Shown one piece after another: positions 36,823-47,057 of a stretch of 57,607 nucleotides of DNA. Within the stretch, counting starts at the first letter, position 1. Each line of letters begins with the position of its first letter. The stretch lies in the NCBI RefSeq assembly GCF_008370255.1, contig NZ_SEUI01000003.1, positions 217,576 to 275,182 on the forward strand, given 5' to 3'. The position numbers and the translations under genes were made by a program. Source of the DNA: Pseudoalteromonas sp. FUC4 (GTDB lineage: Bacteria; Pseudomonadota; Gammaproteobacteria; Enterobacterales; Alteromonadaceae). The notes under the pieces are model-generated. The model saw only the letters and a program-made list of their open reading frames with translations, was not told the DNA's origin and searched no databases.

Positions 36823-36849
36823 TAGCAACACAAGTCTAAAATTTATAAC

Positions 36850-36889
36850 CTCTTTATTGTCATATTAGAATGGGCAATAAAGAGTTTTT
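36850..36889. terminator. Terminator between ygiQ and the thioredoxin-like gene
   Basis: CTCTTTATTG (36850-36859) pairs with CAATAAAGAG (36875-36884), followed by T5. It serves the two convergent genes. Confidence 0.8.
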
Positions 36890-36890
36890 A

Positions 36891-37442
36891 CTAAAAAACT
36901 TCAGATAACCACAAACGTAATTTAAGTGACCATAATGGCTGAATGCCTGTTAGCCCTTGCGTCATTTTGCTATCTTTTAAGATAATGTAGGATGGCGTAA
37001 CTTGTCCTCGCCAATCGGTAAATATCTCACCTTGTTGATCGTTTACAGTGGTAAAACTGTAGCCATGATCATTTAGATAATTATGTAGTTCTTGATCTGA
37101 ACCAGGTTTTATTGCGATGGTGACTACGGGATAATTGTTTTCTGCGGAGAGTTCATTTATTACAGGGGATGTCACGCTACAAATAGGGCACCAAGTTCCC
37201 CAAAAATACACAAGGGTGGGTTTATCTTGGCTCATTACTGCTAAATCAATGTTTTGCCCTTTATAGTCGATTAATTGTAATTGAGGATTTACTGGCATGA
37301 CAGGTTGCCGCCACCAATTGACGGCGGTATAAATGACAAAAAATATAGAGCCATATACCAATACACTTTTTAATATGGATACGCTTTTTTGTTTTAGCGT
37401 TTTTTTAGATATGCCATTTTTATGTTTGGTATCCGTTGCCAT
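36891..37442 (-). CDS. TlpA/ScsD-like membrane-anchored thiol-disulfide oxidoreductase
   Basis: 183 aa. One membrane helix (about 25-43) anchors a thioredoxin domain facing the periplasm. The active site is CPIC in YFWGTWCPICSV (near 80-91), and the cis-Pro is in GQVTPSYIIL near 150. This matches 'protein disulfide oxidoreductase' (ScsD-like) proteins. Redox partner unknown. It stands apart from mgtE, with about 59 bp between them. Confidence 0.85.
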   Translation of the reverse strand: MATDTKHKNGISKKTLKQKSVSILKSVLVYGSIFFVIYTAVNWWRQPVMPVNPQLQLIDYKGQNIDLAVMSQDKPTLVYFWGTWCPICSVTSPVINELSAENNYPVVTIAIKPGSDQELHNYLNDHGYSFTTVNDQQGEIFTDWRGQVTPSYIILKDSKMTQGLTGIQPLWSLKLRLWLSEVF

Positions 37443-37501
37443 AGCTACTGATTTACCCTAAGTGTTTTTTGCTTTAGTTCTTTAAATTTAAAGCGTTTAA
37501 T

Positions 37502-38860
37502 TTATATCAGTAACCATGTAGCAGTCCCTAAAAAGGCGAATATACCAACAATGTCAGTCACCGTGGTTAGCACCACACTCCCAGCAAGAGCAGGGTCTAT
37601 ATTCATTCTTTTAAGTATTATTGGAATACTTGCACCAGCAACACCTGCCACCACTAAGTTCATAAACATAGCGAAGGCGAGTACGCCACCAAGCATAAAG
37701 TCCCACTGCCATAGCGCAATAACACCCGCAATTAATAGTGACCACAAAATGCCGTTTAGCGCGCCAATGGCCAGTTCTTTCATCATTAAAAAGCGTTGGT
37801 TTGTTTGATTTATATGACCTACTGCAATACCACGGATAACAAGCGTTAATGATTGGCTACCAGCAACACCACCCATAGAAGGGACAATACCGTTAAGCAC
37901 AGCCAAAATAGGGAGCACATCTAAAGTGCCTTCAAAAAAGCTAGCTACAAAAGCAGCTGCAAGTGCGGTTAGTAAATTAACTCCTAGCCAAACTGAGCGT
38001 TTTTTAGAGCTTTTTAGTACAGGAGCAAAGGTATCTTCTTCATCATCAAGACCGGCCAAACTTAATAAGCTATGCTCGGCATCTTCTCGGATTACGTCAA
38101 CGATGTCATCGATAGTAACACGACCGAGGAGTTGGTCGTTATCATCCACCACAGGGGCCGATATCCAATTATGACGCTCAAATAATTGCGCTACTTCACT
38201 TTCATCCATTGAGATTGGTATAGACTCACAATCTTCATCCATTAAATCAAGGACAATTCTTTCTGGCGGATTAGTTAATAATGTACTTAGCGATAAAGCG
38301 CCTATAAAGCAGTTATGCTTATCAACAACATATAGATCATCTGTACCCTCTGGTAACTCACCACGAAGTCTAATATAACGAAGTACAACATCAAGCGTAA
38401 CATCAGGGCGGATGGTCACCGTATCGGTGTTCATTAGCGCACCAGCTGAACGCTCTTGATATGACAGTGCTTGCGTTGCACGTTCACGGTCTTGAATGTC
38501 CATCGCGCTAACAACGTCTTTATAGACGGTATCTGGCAGGCTACGTAATACTTCACCTAAGTCATCGTGGCCCATATCTTCAGTTGCGGCGGCAATGTGC
38601 TTAGGTTCCATTTGGGCAATAATGCCTAAACGAACATCCTCAGATAATTCTTCAAGAACATCACCCTGCACATCAGGATCAACCAATTGCCAAAGCAGTC
38701 GGCGAATTTTATGCGGTGATGATTCTAATAATAATGCGGTATCACAAGGAGCCGTTTTTGCGAGCATGCGCCTAACTTGAACAAATTGACCACTATTGAG
38801 TGACTTGGTCACCTGTTTTAGTTGCTGTAGTGGGTAATCTTGTTCAAAAGCTTCAGGCAT
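37502..38860 (-). CDS. mgtE: Magnesium transporter MgtE
   Basis: 452 aa. An N-terminal MgtE_N helical domain (LLWQLVDPDVQGDVLEELSE), two CBS domains (about 135-260, with MNTDTVTIRPDVTLDVVLRY and VVDDNDQLLGRVTIDDIVDV), and five C-terminal membrane helices with the pore motif GIVPSMGGVAGSQSLTLVIRG (near 335-355). It takes up Mg2+ across the inner membrane, gated by cytosolic Mg2+ at the CBS/N domains. Same strand as the npr-rpoN cluster, as in other gammaproteobacteria; a 131-bp gap with no gene separates it from npr. Confidence 0.96.
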   Translation of the reverse strand: MPEAFEQDYPLQQLKQVTKSLNSGQFVQVRRMLAKTAPCDTALLLESSPHKIRRLLWQLVDPDVQGDVLEELSEDVRLGIIAQMEPKHIAAATEDMGHDDLGEVLRSLPDTVYKDVVSAMDIQDRERATQALSYQERSAGALMNTDTVTIRPDVTLDVVLRYIRLRGELPEGTDDLYVVDKHNCFIGALSLSTLLTNPPERIVLDLMDEDCESIPISMDESEVAQLFERHNWISAPVVDDNDQLLGRVTIDDIVDVIREDAEHSLLSLAGLDDEEDTFAPVLKSSKKRSVWLGVNLLTALAAAFVASFFEGTLDVLPILAVLNGIVPSMGGVAGSQSLTLVIRGIAVGHINQTNQRFLMMKELAIGALNGILWSLLIAGVIALWQWDFMLGGVLAFAMFMNLVVAGVAGASIPIILKRMNIDPALAGSVVLTTVTDIVGIFAFLGTATWLLI

Positions 38861-38991
38861 TGGCGTCCTTTATAAATTGTTATATTACTTTATGGGGGGA
38901 GGTGAGTTAACTGGCGTTACTAACCTATTTATTTTATATATCTGTTTTAATTGAAGCATTAGTAATGCGAATATTGTTTTTATAAAACAGG

Positions 38992-39264
38992 TTATTCTTG
39001 TTCATTAAAGCGTTGTGCTATTAATTCTCCAACAGCGTGTAAAGCTTGCTCAGAATCAGGACCTTTACAAACAACTTTAACTTCTTTTCCTTGGCTACTT
39101 TCAAGTAACATTAATGCAAGTACGCTATCGCCTGCTGCTTCTTTGTCATCTTGGAATAATGTGATTGTAGCATCAAATTGTACTGCTAATTGCGCAAGCA
39201 CAGTAGCTGCTCTGGCGTGTAAGCCTAATTTGTTTTTTATTAAAAAGGTATCTTCACAATGCAT
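38992..39264 (-). CDS. npr: HPr-like phosphocarrier NPr of the nitrogen PTS
   Basis: 90 aa, the same as E. coli PtsO. Phosphorylated His16 in KLGLHARAA; the second conserved segment is GDSVLALMLLESSQGKEV near 46-63. It passes phosphate from EI-Ntr to PtsN. It is the last gene of the rpoN-hpf-ptsN-rapZ-npr series, the standard order. Confidence 0.95.
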   Translation of the reverse strand: MHCEDTFLIKNKLGLHARAATVLAQLAVQFDATITLFQDDKEAAGDSVLALMLLESSQGKEVKVVCKGPDSEQALHAVGELIAQRFNEQE

Positions 39265-39306
39265 AACTTACTCTACCTAAGCTGAACAGATGATTATTCA
39301 GCTATA

Positions 39307-40152
39307 TTATTTTTCTTGCTCGCGATGGCGAATTTTTACATTGGGATGTGTCATTGCAAAACTTTCACCGATAGTTTGCGCTAAATACACAGAGCGATGT
39401 TGCCCGCCTGTACACCCAATAGCAATGGTTAAATAACTGCGGTTATTTCGTTCTAAATGCGGTAACCACGTTTGGACAAATGTTTGAATTTGCCATGTGA
39501 ATTTTTGCACTATGCTGTGATTAGCCAAATAGTCTTTAACGGGTTGATCTAACCCATTTAAAGGCTTCAACTCTGGTTCCCAGTGTGGATTTGGTAAAAA
39601 GCGTGCATCAAATACGTAGTCTGCTTCTTTTGGTATACCGTGTTTAAAACCAAATGATTCAAATGTGACAATCAGTTGCTTATCTTTTTTACCTAAAATC
39701 TTTTCTCGAATAGATTCAGCGAGTTGATGAACACTTAAATCAGTCGTATCTATCATAAAGTCGGCGCGAGTGGTTAACACATCAAGTAATTCTTTTTCTT
39801 TTTTGATGGCTAAATCAAGAGGCAACGAGTCAATTGATAGTGGGTGTAATCTGCGTGTTTCAGAAAAGCGTTTGATCAATGTCTGATCGTCACTATCTAA
39901 ATAAAATAACGTAGGGTTTGCAAAGCCTGGCAAGTATTCAAGAATATCGTTAAATTCATCTTGTTCTTTAGGGATATTGCGCACATCAATGCTAACAGCA
40001 ATTTTATCGTAGCTATCAGATACACTGCGAACTAGTGAAGGTAGTAGGTTTACTGGAATATTATCTACGCAATAATAACCTAAATCTTCTACAACGCGCA
40101 AAGCAACCGACTTTCCAGAACCAGAACGGCCGCTTATGATAATTAACTCCAT
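39307..40152 (-). CDS. rapZ: RNase adapter RapZ
   Basis: 281 aa (E. coli 284). Walker A GRSGSGKS (residues 8-15) near the N-terminus, then VEDLGYYCVDNIPVNLLP, and the C-terminal GCTGGQHRSVYLAQTI block. In E. coli it binds the sRNA GlmZ and recruits RNase E to control GlmS; whether that circuit exists here cannot be told from this window. Confidence 0.96.
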   Translation of the reverse strand: MELIIISGRSGSGKSVALRVVEDLGYYCVDNIPVNLLPSLVRSVSDSYDKIAVSIDVRNIPKEQDEFNDILEYLPGFANPTLFYLDSDDQTLIKRFSETRRLHPLSIDSLPLDLAIKKEKELLDVLTTRADFMIDTTDLSVHQLAESIREKILGKKDKQLIVTFESFGFKHGIPKEADYVFDARFLPNPHWEPELKPLNGLDQPVKDYLANHSIVQKFTWQIQTFVQTWLPHLERNNRSYLTIAIGCTGGQHRSVYLAQTIGESFAMTHPNVKIRHREQEK

Positions 40153-40170
40153 TTAACACCCTTTATAAAA

Positions 40171-40626
40171 CTATGATTGATCGACAATAACTTGGTAAAG
40201 CTCAGTATCAGATTTTGCACTGCGTAACTGTTTACAAAAATCTTTGTTGTTTAGTTTATCAGCAATGGTTGCTAGAGTCTTTAAGTGCTGCTGGTTATCG
40301 CCATCTGGTACGATGAGTGCGACAAAAATATCAACAGGGCGATTATCGATTGCATCAAAGTTTATTGGAGTTTCGCTAACGAGCACTAAAGCCAAGGGCT
40401 CTTCTGCACCGCTCATTCTTCCATGAGGAATAGCAATGCCACGCCCTATACCTGTACTACCTAATTTCTCTCTGCTCATTAAAGCATTAAGAATATCTTG
40501 TTGCGGTAAATACGGAAGTTTGTCATGAGCAAGTTCGCTAATGAACTCTAAAATTCTTTTTTTGCTATTAAAAAGGACCGCAGCTTTGCTGCAGTCCTGG
40601 CATATAAGTGAACTTAATTTCATCAT
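40171..40626 (-). CDS. ptsN: Nitrogen-PTS EIIA protein PtsN
   Basis: 151 aa from the first ATG after the hpf stop (MMKLSSLICQDC); a TTG start 15 bases earlier would overlap hpf. It is an EIIA mannitol/fructose-type domain with the active His in GRGIAIPHGRM (near 65-70). It relays nitrogen and potassium signals with NPr. The start is one base after the hpf stop. Confidence 0.93.
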   Translation of the reverse strand: MMKLSSLICQDCSKAAVLFNSKKRILEFISELAHDKLPYLPQQDILNALMSREKLGSTGIGRGIAIPHGRMSGAEEPLALVLVSETPINFDAIDNRPVDIFVALIVPDGDNQQHLKTLATIADKLNNKDFCKQLRSAKSDTELYQVIVDQS

Positions 40627-40627
40627 A

Positions 40628-40915
40628 TTAGTGTCGAGCAAGCTTCTCTTTGTGTTTGATTACTTGACGATCGAGCTTGTCGATCAACGAGTCAATAGCG
40701 GCATACATATCTTGATGTTCTGTAGAGGCAAATAGCTCAGCACCGCTCACGTGTATTGTGGCTTCTGCTTTTTGATTTAATTTTTCTACATCGAGAATGA
40801 CATGAACATTATTAATATGATCAGAGTGTCTTTCAAGCTTCGCAAATTTAGTATTAATATAGTCTCTTAATGAATCGGTTAATTCTACGTGACGACCAGT
40901 TAAGTTTAGTTGCAT
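40628..40915 (-). CDS. hpf: Ribosome hibernation promoting factor HPF (short form)
   Basis: 95 aa from the second ATG (MQLNLTGRHVEL), which has AGAGGG at good spacing; a first ATG two codons earlier is too close to it. A single S30AE domain: GRHVELTDSLRDYINTKFAKL, then VILDVEKLNQKAEATIHV. It promotes 100S ribosome dimers in stationary phase. Directly downstream of rpoN. Confidence 0.95.
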   Translation of the reverse strand: MQLNLTGRHVELTDSLRDYINTKFAKLERHSDHINNVHVILDVEKLNQKAEATIHVSGAELFASTEHQDMYAAIDSLIDKLDRQVIKHKEKLARH

Positions 40916-40941
40916 AAGCATTACCCTCTTAGTTTAGCGTC

Positions 40942-42441
40942 TTAAATCAGACTTTTACGCTGATTTGACGGTGGAATAGCAAGAGATTCACGGTATTTTG
41001 CGATTGTACGTCTTGCTACTTTAATTCCTTGCTCAGCCAATATATCCGCTATTTTGCTATCACTCAATGGTTTTGCTGAGTTTTCTGCTGCGATTAATTT
41101 GCGAATAAGCGCACGTATTGCTGTAGATGAACATTCACCACCGTTTTCAGTGCTTACATGGCTTGAGAAAAAGTATTTAAGCTCAAATATACCACGGGGT
41201 GTATGCATGTACTTTTGAGTAGTTACGCGCGAAATTGTTGATTCGTGCATTTCTACCATTTCAGCAACATCATTTAAAACCATTGGTTTCATGGCTTCAG
41301 GGCCATGTTCAAAAAAGCCTTGTTGTTGCTTAACAATACAATTAGTAACTTTTAATAGCGTGTCGTTTCTACTTTCTAAGCTTTTAATAAACCATTTAGC
41401 TTCTTGTAAATGTGAGCGAATAAATTGACTGTCGCCACTTGATTTTACAGTACGAGACATTGCCGCGTATTGGCTATTAACACGAATTTTAGGCATGCTA
41501 TCTGGGTTTAATTCGACAACCCAGCGGCCTTTAATTTTTTTAACTGACACATCAGGAATAACGTACTCAGACTCTTCCCTTACAATCGTATCTGCAGGTT
41601 TTGGGTTGAGAGTATGTATCAGTGTCATTACTTCTTTAAGCTCTTCTTCTTTGAGCTTAGTTTTTTTCATTAATGTACGATAGTCGCGAGCTGCTAATAG
41701 ATCAATATGCTCGGTTAAAATCATTTTAGTTTCATTAATGTAAGGTGTTTCTTTATCAAATTGATTAAGCTGAATACACAAACACTCTTGTAAGCTACGT
41801 GCAGCAATACCAACAGGATCAAACAGTTGGATGCGTTTTAATACGGCTTCAATTTCATCAAGTTCGACTTCGTTATCATCTTCGTTTTCTTGATTAAAGC
41901 TTTCTAAAATTTCTTCGCAGCTTAGTGTTAAAATACCTGAATCATCGACGGCCTCTACAATCGCAATAGCAATAGCTTCATCGGTAGGGCTAAATGGCGT
42001 TAGTTGTAATTGCCACATCAAATATTCATGAAGCGTTTCAGTAGAGGCACCTTGGTATATTGATTCATCTTCAGGCATTGGACCTGATGAGGCTGCAGGA
42101 GCGGCACTCATGTACTCATCCCAGCTAACATCCATAGGCATGTCGTCACTTAGCGTGTCTTTTGCAAGTGCTTCACCAGTATCTTGTTCGTATTCGCTCG
42201 GAGCATCATCAGCCGATGCGCTAACAGTTATGTCATCGGTATCAGCTTTTTGCTCATTTTTACCAGCAGCGTCTTCGGAATAGTCTGCCTCTTCAACCTC
42301 TAATAGTGGATTACTGTCGAGAGCTTCTTGTATTTCTTGCTGGAGATCCAATGTACTGAGTTGCAACAAACGAATAGCTTGTTGCAACTGTGGAGTCATT
42401 GTAAGTTGCTGGCCCATGCGCAGCTGTAGTGATTGCCTCAT
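40942..42441 (-). CDS. rpoN: RNA polymerase sigma-54 factor RpoN
   Basis: 499 aa with all three regions: a Gln/Leu-rich activator-interaction N-terminus ([20 protein letters not shown]), an acidic linker (about 50-110), a core-binding domain and the C-terminal DNA-binding domain with the RpoN box [10 protein letters not shown] (476-485). It would serve the sigma-54-type site upstream of pspA in this window. Downstream of lptB in the conserved lpt-rpoN-hpf-ptsN order. Confidence 0.97.
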   Translation of the reverse strand: MRQSLQLRMGQQLTMTPQLQQAIRLLQLSTLDLQQEIQEALDSNPLLEVEEADYSEDAAGKNEQKADTDDITVSASADDAPSEYEQDTGEALAKDTLSDDMPMDVSWDEYMSAAPAASSGPMPEDESIYQGASTETLHEYLMWQLQLTPFSPTDEAIAIAIVEAVDDSGILTLSCEEILESFNQENEDDNEVELDEIEAVLKRIQLFDPVGIAARSLQECLCIQLNQFDKETPYINETKMILTEHIDLLAARDYRTLMKKTKLKEEELKEVMTLIHTLNPKPADTIVREESEYVIPDVSVKKIKGRWVVELNPDSMPKIRVNSQYAAMSRTVKSSGDSQFIRSHLQEAKWFIKSLESRNDTLLKVTNCIVKQQQGFFEHGPEAMKPMVLNDVAEMVEMHESTISRVTTQKYMHTPRGIFELKYFFSSHVSTENGGECSSTAIRALIRKLIAAENSAKPLSDSKIADILAEQGIKVARRTIAKYRESLAIPPSNQRKSLI

Positions 42442-42510
42442 GTATCTCTAACAATCCTTTTATGTTGTTATAATTAATACTAGCAGATGCTTAAAGACAT
42501 GGCGTAAATG

Positions 42511-43236
42511 TTACAGCCTAAATTGCTCGCCTAAGTAAACATCGCGTACTGTTTTATCATTTAATACGTGTTCTGGAGTACCTGATGCAATCAGCTCCCC
42601 ATGAGAAACAATGTAGGCTTTTTCACAAACATCAAGGGTCTCTCTTACGTTATGGTCGGTAATTAATACACCAATCCCACGATTTTTAAGATGTTCTATT
42701 ATTTTCTTTATATCTAATACCGAAATAGGGTCAACACCGGCAAACGGTTCATCCAGTAGTATAAATTTAGGATCTGCTGCCAGCGCTCGTGCTATTTCCA
42801 CGCGACGACGTTCGCCACCCGATAATGCCATACCTTGGCTATCACGAATGTGTTGTATGCTAAATTCATCTAATAAGTTATTGAGCGTGTCTTCTCTGGC
42901 TTGTTTATTTAGTTCTTTGCGCGTTTCTAAAATGGCCATTAAGTTTTGATAAACAGTCAGCTTTCTAAAAATTGATGACTCTTGTGGTAAGTAGCCTATG
43001 CCTAATCTAGCACGACTATGCATAGGTAAAAGAGTAATATCGTTATCATCAATCGATATTTTACCTTTGTCGCTAGGAACAAGCCCTACAATCATATAAA
43101 AAGTCGTTGTTTTACCGGCACCGTTAGGGCCAAGTAAGCCAACAATACTGCCAGCTTGTACTTCAAGGCCGACGTTTTTTACAACTTCACGACCTTTATA
43201 GCTTTTTGCCAATAGTTCTGCTTTTAATGTGCTCAT
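42511..43236 (-). CDS. lptB: LPS export ABC transporter ATPase LptB
   Basis: 241 aa. Walker A GPNGAGKT (36-43), signature [16 protein letters not shown] near 138-153, and Walker [15 protein letters not shown] near 158-171. It powers LPS extraction from the inner membrane with LptFG and LptC. It overlaps lptA by 4 bp. Confidence 0.97.
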   Translation of the reverse strand: MSTLKAELLAKSYKGREVVKNVGLEVQAGSIVGLLGPNGAGKTTTFYMIVGLVPSDKGKISIDDNDITLLPMHSRARLGIGYLPQESSIFRKLTVYQNLMAILETRKELNKQAREDTLNNLLDEFSIQHIRDSQGMALSGGERRRVEIARALAADPKFILLDEPFAGVDPISVLDIKKIIEHLKNRGIGVLITDHNVRETLDVCEKAYIVSHGELIASGTPEHVLNDKTVRDVYLGEQFRL

Positions 43237-43778
43237 GGTTGACCTTTATCGCCTTTTTTACTTTTTTTAGTTTCGATCGGTACTAAAATTGTGTGAACGC
43301 GGTCAGTTGAGTTTTCATCTTTTTCGGCACTGATGAGCTGCTGCTCTATGTCGTAGGTAATGCTTTTAGCATTTATTTTTTGTCCGGCTTGCGATACTTG
43401 TGCATTACCAACAAGCGTTAAAAAACGCTTAGATACATCATAACGTACTTCGTCAGCACTGGCGCTCATAGTCGTGCCGTCTGATTGCTTTTCTTCAAAG
43501 TGCGCAGGGCTACCTGTGGCAATTAATAATTGTTTATTATCACCAAGTTCATCACGTTTGTGTACTTCTAGGCGATCGGCTGTAATGCGGCGATTACCGT
43601 GAATAATCTCAACGTTTTTCTCAAAAATACCCACATTAGCTTTCAATTGACCTTCTTGCTTGTCGGCACTTATTGAAATTTGATTGGCAGCAGGTTGCGT
43701 GTTTTGTTCTGCAGCACTACTATTAAACGCTAGTATAAGTGTAGGAATTATAAGTGATTTTAATATTTTATTGGTCAT
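43233..43778 (-). CDS. lptA: LPS transport periplasmic protein LptA
   Basis: 181 aa with a signal peptide (about 1-22). The jelly-roll OstA/LptA domain has [39 protein letters not shown] and [20 protein letters not shown]. It bridges the periplasm between LptC and LptD. It overlaps lptC by 11 bp and lptB by 4 bp, so translation is coupled. The C-terminus is Lys-rich ([11 protein letters not shown]). Confidence 0.95.
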   Translation of the reverse strand: MTNKILKSLIIPTLILAFNSSAAEQNTQPAANQISISADKQEGQLKANVGIFEKNVEIIHGNRRITADRLEVHKRDELGDNKQLLIATGSPAHFEEKQSDGTTMSASADEVRYDVSKRFLTLVGNAQVSQAGQKINAKSITYDIEQQLISAEKDENSTDRVHTILVPIETKKSKKGDKGQP

Positions 43779-44322
43779 AGTATATGGTTCGCGTATGGTT
43801 AATTAGTTTTATCACTTCGGTTTTTAAGTCGGCTTCTAGGCCTTTACCGGTGATTTTTAAATTGGGTCCAGTGATGATAACGGGTTGCTCCGAACGCATA
43901 GTTAATAGCTTTATATCTACCTGAATATTATCAGCATTGATTTTGTCTATCATGGCGTTATCGGTTAAGTTTTTGGCAACCACATTACCTTCTAAAATTA
44001 ATTGTTTATCTTCGTATAATGTTGCTTCGTCTGCATTTATTTGCCACGTTTGCTTTTCGTTATATAAAGTAAAAATGGGTTTTTCGAAAAACGTAAAACC
44101 TAATTGTTGATATAGCTCCATTTTAGCCGCAGTGACTTTGTGGCTAATCTTACCTTGTTCGTCATAGGCTGTTTGTTTGAGTTCAATGGCTATGTAATCA
44201 GGCTTGGCAATAACTTCTGGCTCAGCCTGAGGCGCAACATTTGTTTGTGTAAAATAAGGGTACCAAAGCCAAACCATACAGCTAATGAATAAAACGCTTA
44301 ATATTATGCGCGCTGCATTCAT
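43768..44322 (-). CDS. lptC: LPS export protein LptC
   Basis: 184 aa bitopic protein: helix near residues 6-22, then a periplasmic LptC domain (YIAIELKQTAYDEQGKISH, FEKPIFTLYNEKQTWQINAD, LILEGNVVAKN). It passes LPS to LptA. It overlaps kdsC by 4 bp. Confidence 0.93.
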   Translation of the reverse strand: MNAARIILSVLFISCMVWLWYPYFTQTNVAPQAEPEVIAKPDYIAIELKQTAYDEQGKISHKVTAAKMELYQQLGFTFFEKPIFTLYNEKQTWQINADEATLYEDKQLILEGNVVAKNLTDNAMIDKINADNIQVDIKLLTMRSEQPVIITGPNLKITGKGLEADLKTEVIKLINHTRTIYYDQ

Positions 44323-44870
44323 GAACTAGTGCCTTGTGTAGTCAATGCTTTACCATTTTCAAGCATGAGCAAATCGGTGAGTTCTCTGACAGCACCAAAA
44401 CCACCAGGCATTTGCGTTACATAATGTGACAAACGCTTGATAAGTGGATGGGCATCATTTACTGCAACTGCAAAGCCTACTAACTCCATAACAGGCATGT
44501 CAGGACCGTCATCACCAATATAAGCAATTTGTTCATCGCTAAGGTTGAGTTTATCTTTTAATTCTTGATAGGCAATGAGCTTATTTTCTTGGCCTTGATA
44601 AATATGCTGTACGGTTAAGCTGCTCATACGTTGTTGCACTATTTGTGAATGACGACCAGTAATTACAGCCACTTCAAAGCCACTGTTTATAAGTGCTTTA
44701 ATGCCAAAACCATCTTTTGTATTAAATGCTTTTAGCTCTTCACCTTGATTGCCAAGGTAAATACGGCCATCAGAAAATACACCATCAATATCGCATATAA
44801 GTAGTTTTACTTTTTTAGCGCGTGCTTTTGCATCATTGCTCAGCGGTTGATAGAGTTCTTCAAATTGCAT
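44319..44870 (-). CDS. kdsC: 3-deoxy-manno-octulosonate-8-phosphatase KdsC
   Basis: 183 aa HAD hydrolase with no cap domain. The catalytic pair Asp27/Asp29 is in LLICDIDGVFSDG; motif II is in VAVITGRHS; the GDDGPDMPVM block is near 118. It makes Kdo from Kdo-8-P for LPS. It sits directly after kdsD. Confidence 0.96.
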   Translation of the reverse strand: MQFEELYQPLSNDAKARAKKVKLLICDIDGVFSDGRIYLGNQGEELKAFNTKDGFGIKALINSGFEVAVITGRHSQIVQQRMSSLTVQHIYQGQENKLIAYQELKDKLNLSDEQIAYIGDDGPDMPVMELVGFAVAVNDAHPLIKRLSHYVTQMPGGFGAVRELTDLLMLENGKALTTQGTSS

Positions 44871-45845
44871 TTATAATACTCCTGCTTTTAATAGATCTTG
44901 CATATTTAATGCGCCAATAGGTTGGTTTTTCTCATTGACGACGATTAGGCCATTTATACGTTTACGTTCCATAATATTGAGCGCTTCAGCGGCTAAAATA
45001 TCTTGGGTAGCCGTAGTACATGACTTGGTCATAACAACATCTATTTGTGTTGTATGAATATCAATTTTTTGTTCTAAAATACGACGCAAATCGCCATCGG
45101 TAAATAACCCTACGAGTTGCTGATTTTCATCAACAATGGCTGTCATACCTAACCCTTTAGCTGACATTTCAATAAGGGCGTCTTTAACTGTTTGTGAAAC
45201 ACCAATAATAGGTGTATTTGCGCCGCTGTGCATAACATCTTTTAAAGTAAGTAATAAGCGCTTGCCTAAACTACCACCTGGGTGAGATAGCGCGAAGTCA
45301 TCTGCTGTAAAGCCGCGAGCTTCTAATAATGCAACCGCCATGGCATCGCCCATCGCAAGTGTTGCTGTGGTACTTGATGTAGGAGCTAGACCTAATGAAC
45401 AGGCTTCTTTTTCTACTTTAATGCACACATGTACATTAGCAAGAGTCGCCATGGTTGATTGCGTATTGCCAGTCATCGCTATCATTTTGGCACCAAGTCG
45501 TTTTAAAACCGGAATGATATTTAAAACTTCGCTGGTCTCCCCTGAATTAGAAATAAGCATAACCACGTCATTTTTAGTGATCATACCTAAATCACCATGA
45601 CTTGCTTCACCAGGGTGAACAAAAAACGCAGGACTGCCAGTACTTGCAAGGGTTGCCGCTATTTTATTGCCAATATGACCTGATTTTCCCATGCCAATGA
45701 CAATAATACGGCCTTCGCAGTCGTACATTAATTGGCACGCGTTATGAAAGTTTTCATCTACATATTGTGCAATATCACTCAGTGCTTGGCGCTCAACATC
45801 TAAAACGCGAAGGCCTTGTTCAATAAAGTTTAGCGTTGCCATCAT
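44871..45845 (-). CDS. kdsD: Arabinose-5-phosphate isomerase KdsD
   Basis: 324 aa. An N-terminal SIS domain (IIVIGMGKSGHIGNKIAATL, ISNSGETSEVLN) and two C-terminal CBS domains (about 205-324). It converts ribulose-5-P to arabinose-5-P, the first step to Kdo. The start is a double ATG; the second (45840-45842) has better spacing to AGTAGGG. Confidence 0.96.
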   Translation of the reverse strand: MMATLNFIEQGLRVLDVERQALSDIAQYVDENFHNACQLMYDCEGRIIVIGMGKSGHIGNKIAATLASTGSPAFFVHPGEASHGDLGMITKNDVVMLISNSGETSEVLNIIPVLKRLGAKMIAMTGNTQSTMATLANVHVCIKVEKEACSLGLAPTSSTTATLAMGDAMAVALLEARGFTADDFALSHPGGSLGKRLLLTLKDVMHSGANTPIIGVSQTVKDALIEMSAKGLGMTAIVDENQQLVGLFTDGDLRRILEQKIDIHTTQIDVVMTKSCTTATQDILAAEALNIMERKRINGLIVVNEKNQPIGALNMQDLLKAGVL

Positions 45846-46835
45846 TTACCCTACTTGACTAAAAATATACCCTTGGTAACCCAAAAACGCTATTAGCAAT
45901 AAGCCGCCTTCTACTCTATTGATACGTTGGGTGCCTCTAAAGTTCAATGACATAATAATAAGAGCAAGTGTTGCACCAATCATAATTAATACGTCTCGGC
46001 TTACTAATGATGGGTCAATTGCTGAAGGATTAATAATACCGGCAAGTGGTAATACCGCTAGAATATTAAATATGTTTGAGCCAACAATATTACCTAGTGC
46101 TAAATCATCTTCATTTTTAAGTACACCTGCAACCGAAGCTGCAAGTTCAGGCAAACTAGTACCAATGGCAATAATTGTTAAACCGATTACTAAGTCGCTT
46201 AAGCCGAAGTATTTAGCAATATCGACAGCTGAGCCGATTAAAAAATGAGAACTAACCGGCAGGAGTATCATGCCGACAATTAACCAAAAGACTGCTTTTT
46301 TAGTAGGTACATCGTTTGGTACATCGTCGCAGGCTTCTGAAACAAATGGGTCATCCTGGTTTTTTGCACGCATAGATACAATGATTAACCCACCGATGAA
46401 TACGATAAAGCCAACTAAAAGTGCAACACCTTCACTAAATGAAAAATAGTTATCTGAGAACACATACCAAGTAGCCAAAGATACGAGCATCACTAATGGC
46501 ATTTCGCGTTTTAATGTACTAGATGAAACTGAAAGAGGGCGAAATAGAGCTGTGATACCTAACACAAGTAAAATGTTTGTAATATTTGAGCCAACGGCAT
46601 TGCCAACCGCTGTGTCGGTTTTGTTAGCCAGAGCGGCAGAGGCTGAAACCATCATTTCAGGGGCTGAAGAGCCCATGGCTACAACGGTCAAACCAACAAT
46701 AAGTGTAGGTACACCAAAGTTTTTAGCAAGAGCCGCAGCCCCATAAACAAACCTATCGGCACTCCAAACAAGAGCTGCAAAACCAAGAATTAAAATAACA
46801 AACGAGGTAACCATTGTGTTAAGCCAGTCATACAA
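45846..46835 (-). CDS. yrbG: Calcium/sodium antiporter YrbG
   Basis: 329 aa CaCA-family protein with about ten membrane helices in two inverted halves. Both alpha repeats are visible: GLTVVAMGSSAPEMMVSASA (near 47-66) and GLTIIAIGTSLPELAASVAG. It probably exchanges Na+ for Ca2+ at the inner membrane. First gene of the leftward kds-lpt-rpoN cluster, divergent from mlaF across 222 bp, as in E. coli. Confidence 0.95.
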   Translation of the reverse strand: MYDWLNTMVTSFVILILGFAALVWSADRFVYGAAALAKNFGVPTLIVGLTVVAMGSSAPEMMVSASAALANKTDTAVGNAVGSNITNILLVLGITALFRPLSVSSSTLKREMPLVMLVSLATWYVFSDNYFSFSEGVALLVGFIVFIGGLIIVSMRAKNQDDPFVSEACDDVPNDVPTKKAVFWLIVGMILLPVSSHFLIGSAVDIAKYFGLSDLVIGLTIIAIGTSLPELAASVAGVLKNEDDLALGNIVGSNIFNILAVLPLAGIINPSAIDPSLVSRDVLIMIGATLALIIMSLNFRGTQRINRVEGGLLLIAFLGYQGYIFSQVG

Positions 46836-47057
46836 AATACGGATGGCGCGAATAGTAACAAAAGCTAAGATGAAAGTATAAATAAAAGAGTAAGGTCAAC
46901 TAGGTAACAATGTTGCTTTTAAACAGCTAATTTAGAAATTTAAGCCGGGGTTAAGCTGTTTTAAGCGAGTCTTATAATCCTTTTCAGGGGGGTATTACAA
47001 AATCTTACGAATTGTTTTTTCCATCTTTTACAAAAAAGCTTTAAAATAGGGGCACTA

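Noticed and set aside
38956..38968. GCATTAGTAATGC palindrome between npr and mgtE as an operator
   Set aside because: Only 13 bp in AT-rich sequence and not placed on a convincing promoter; too likely by chance.
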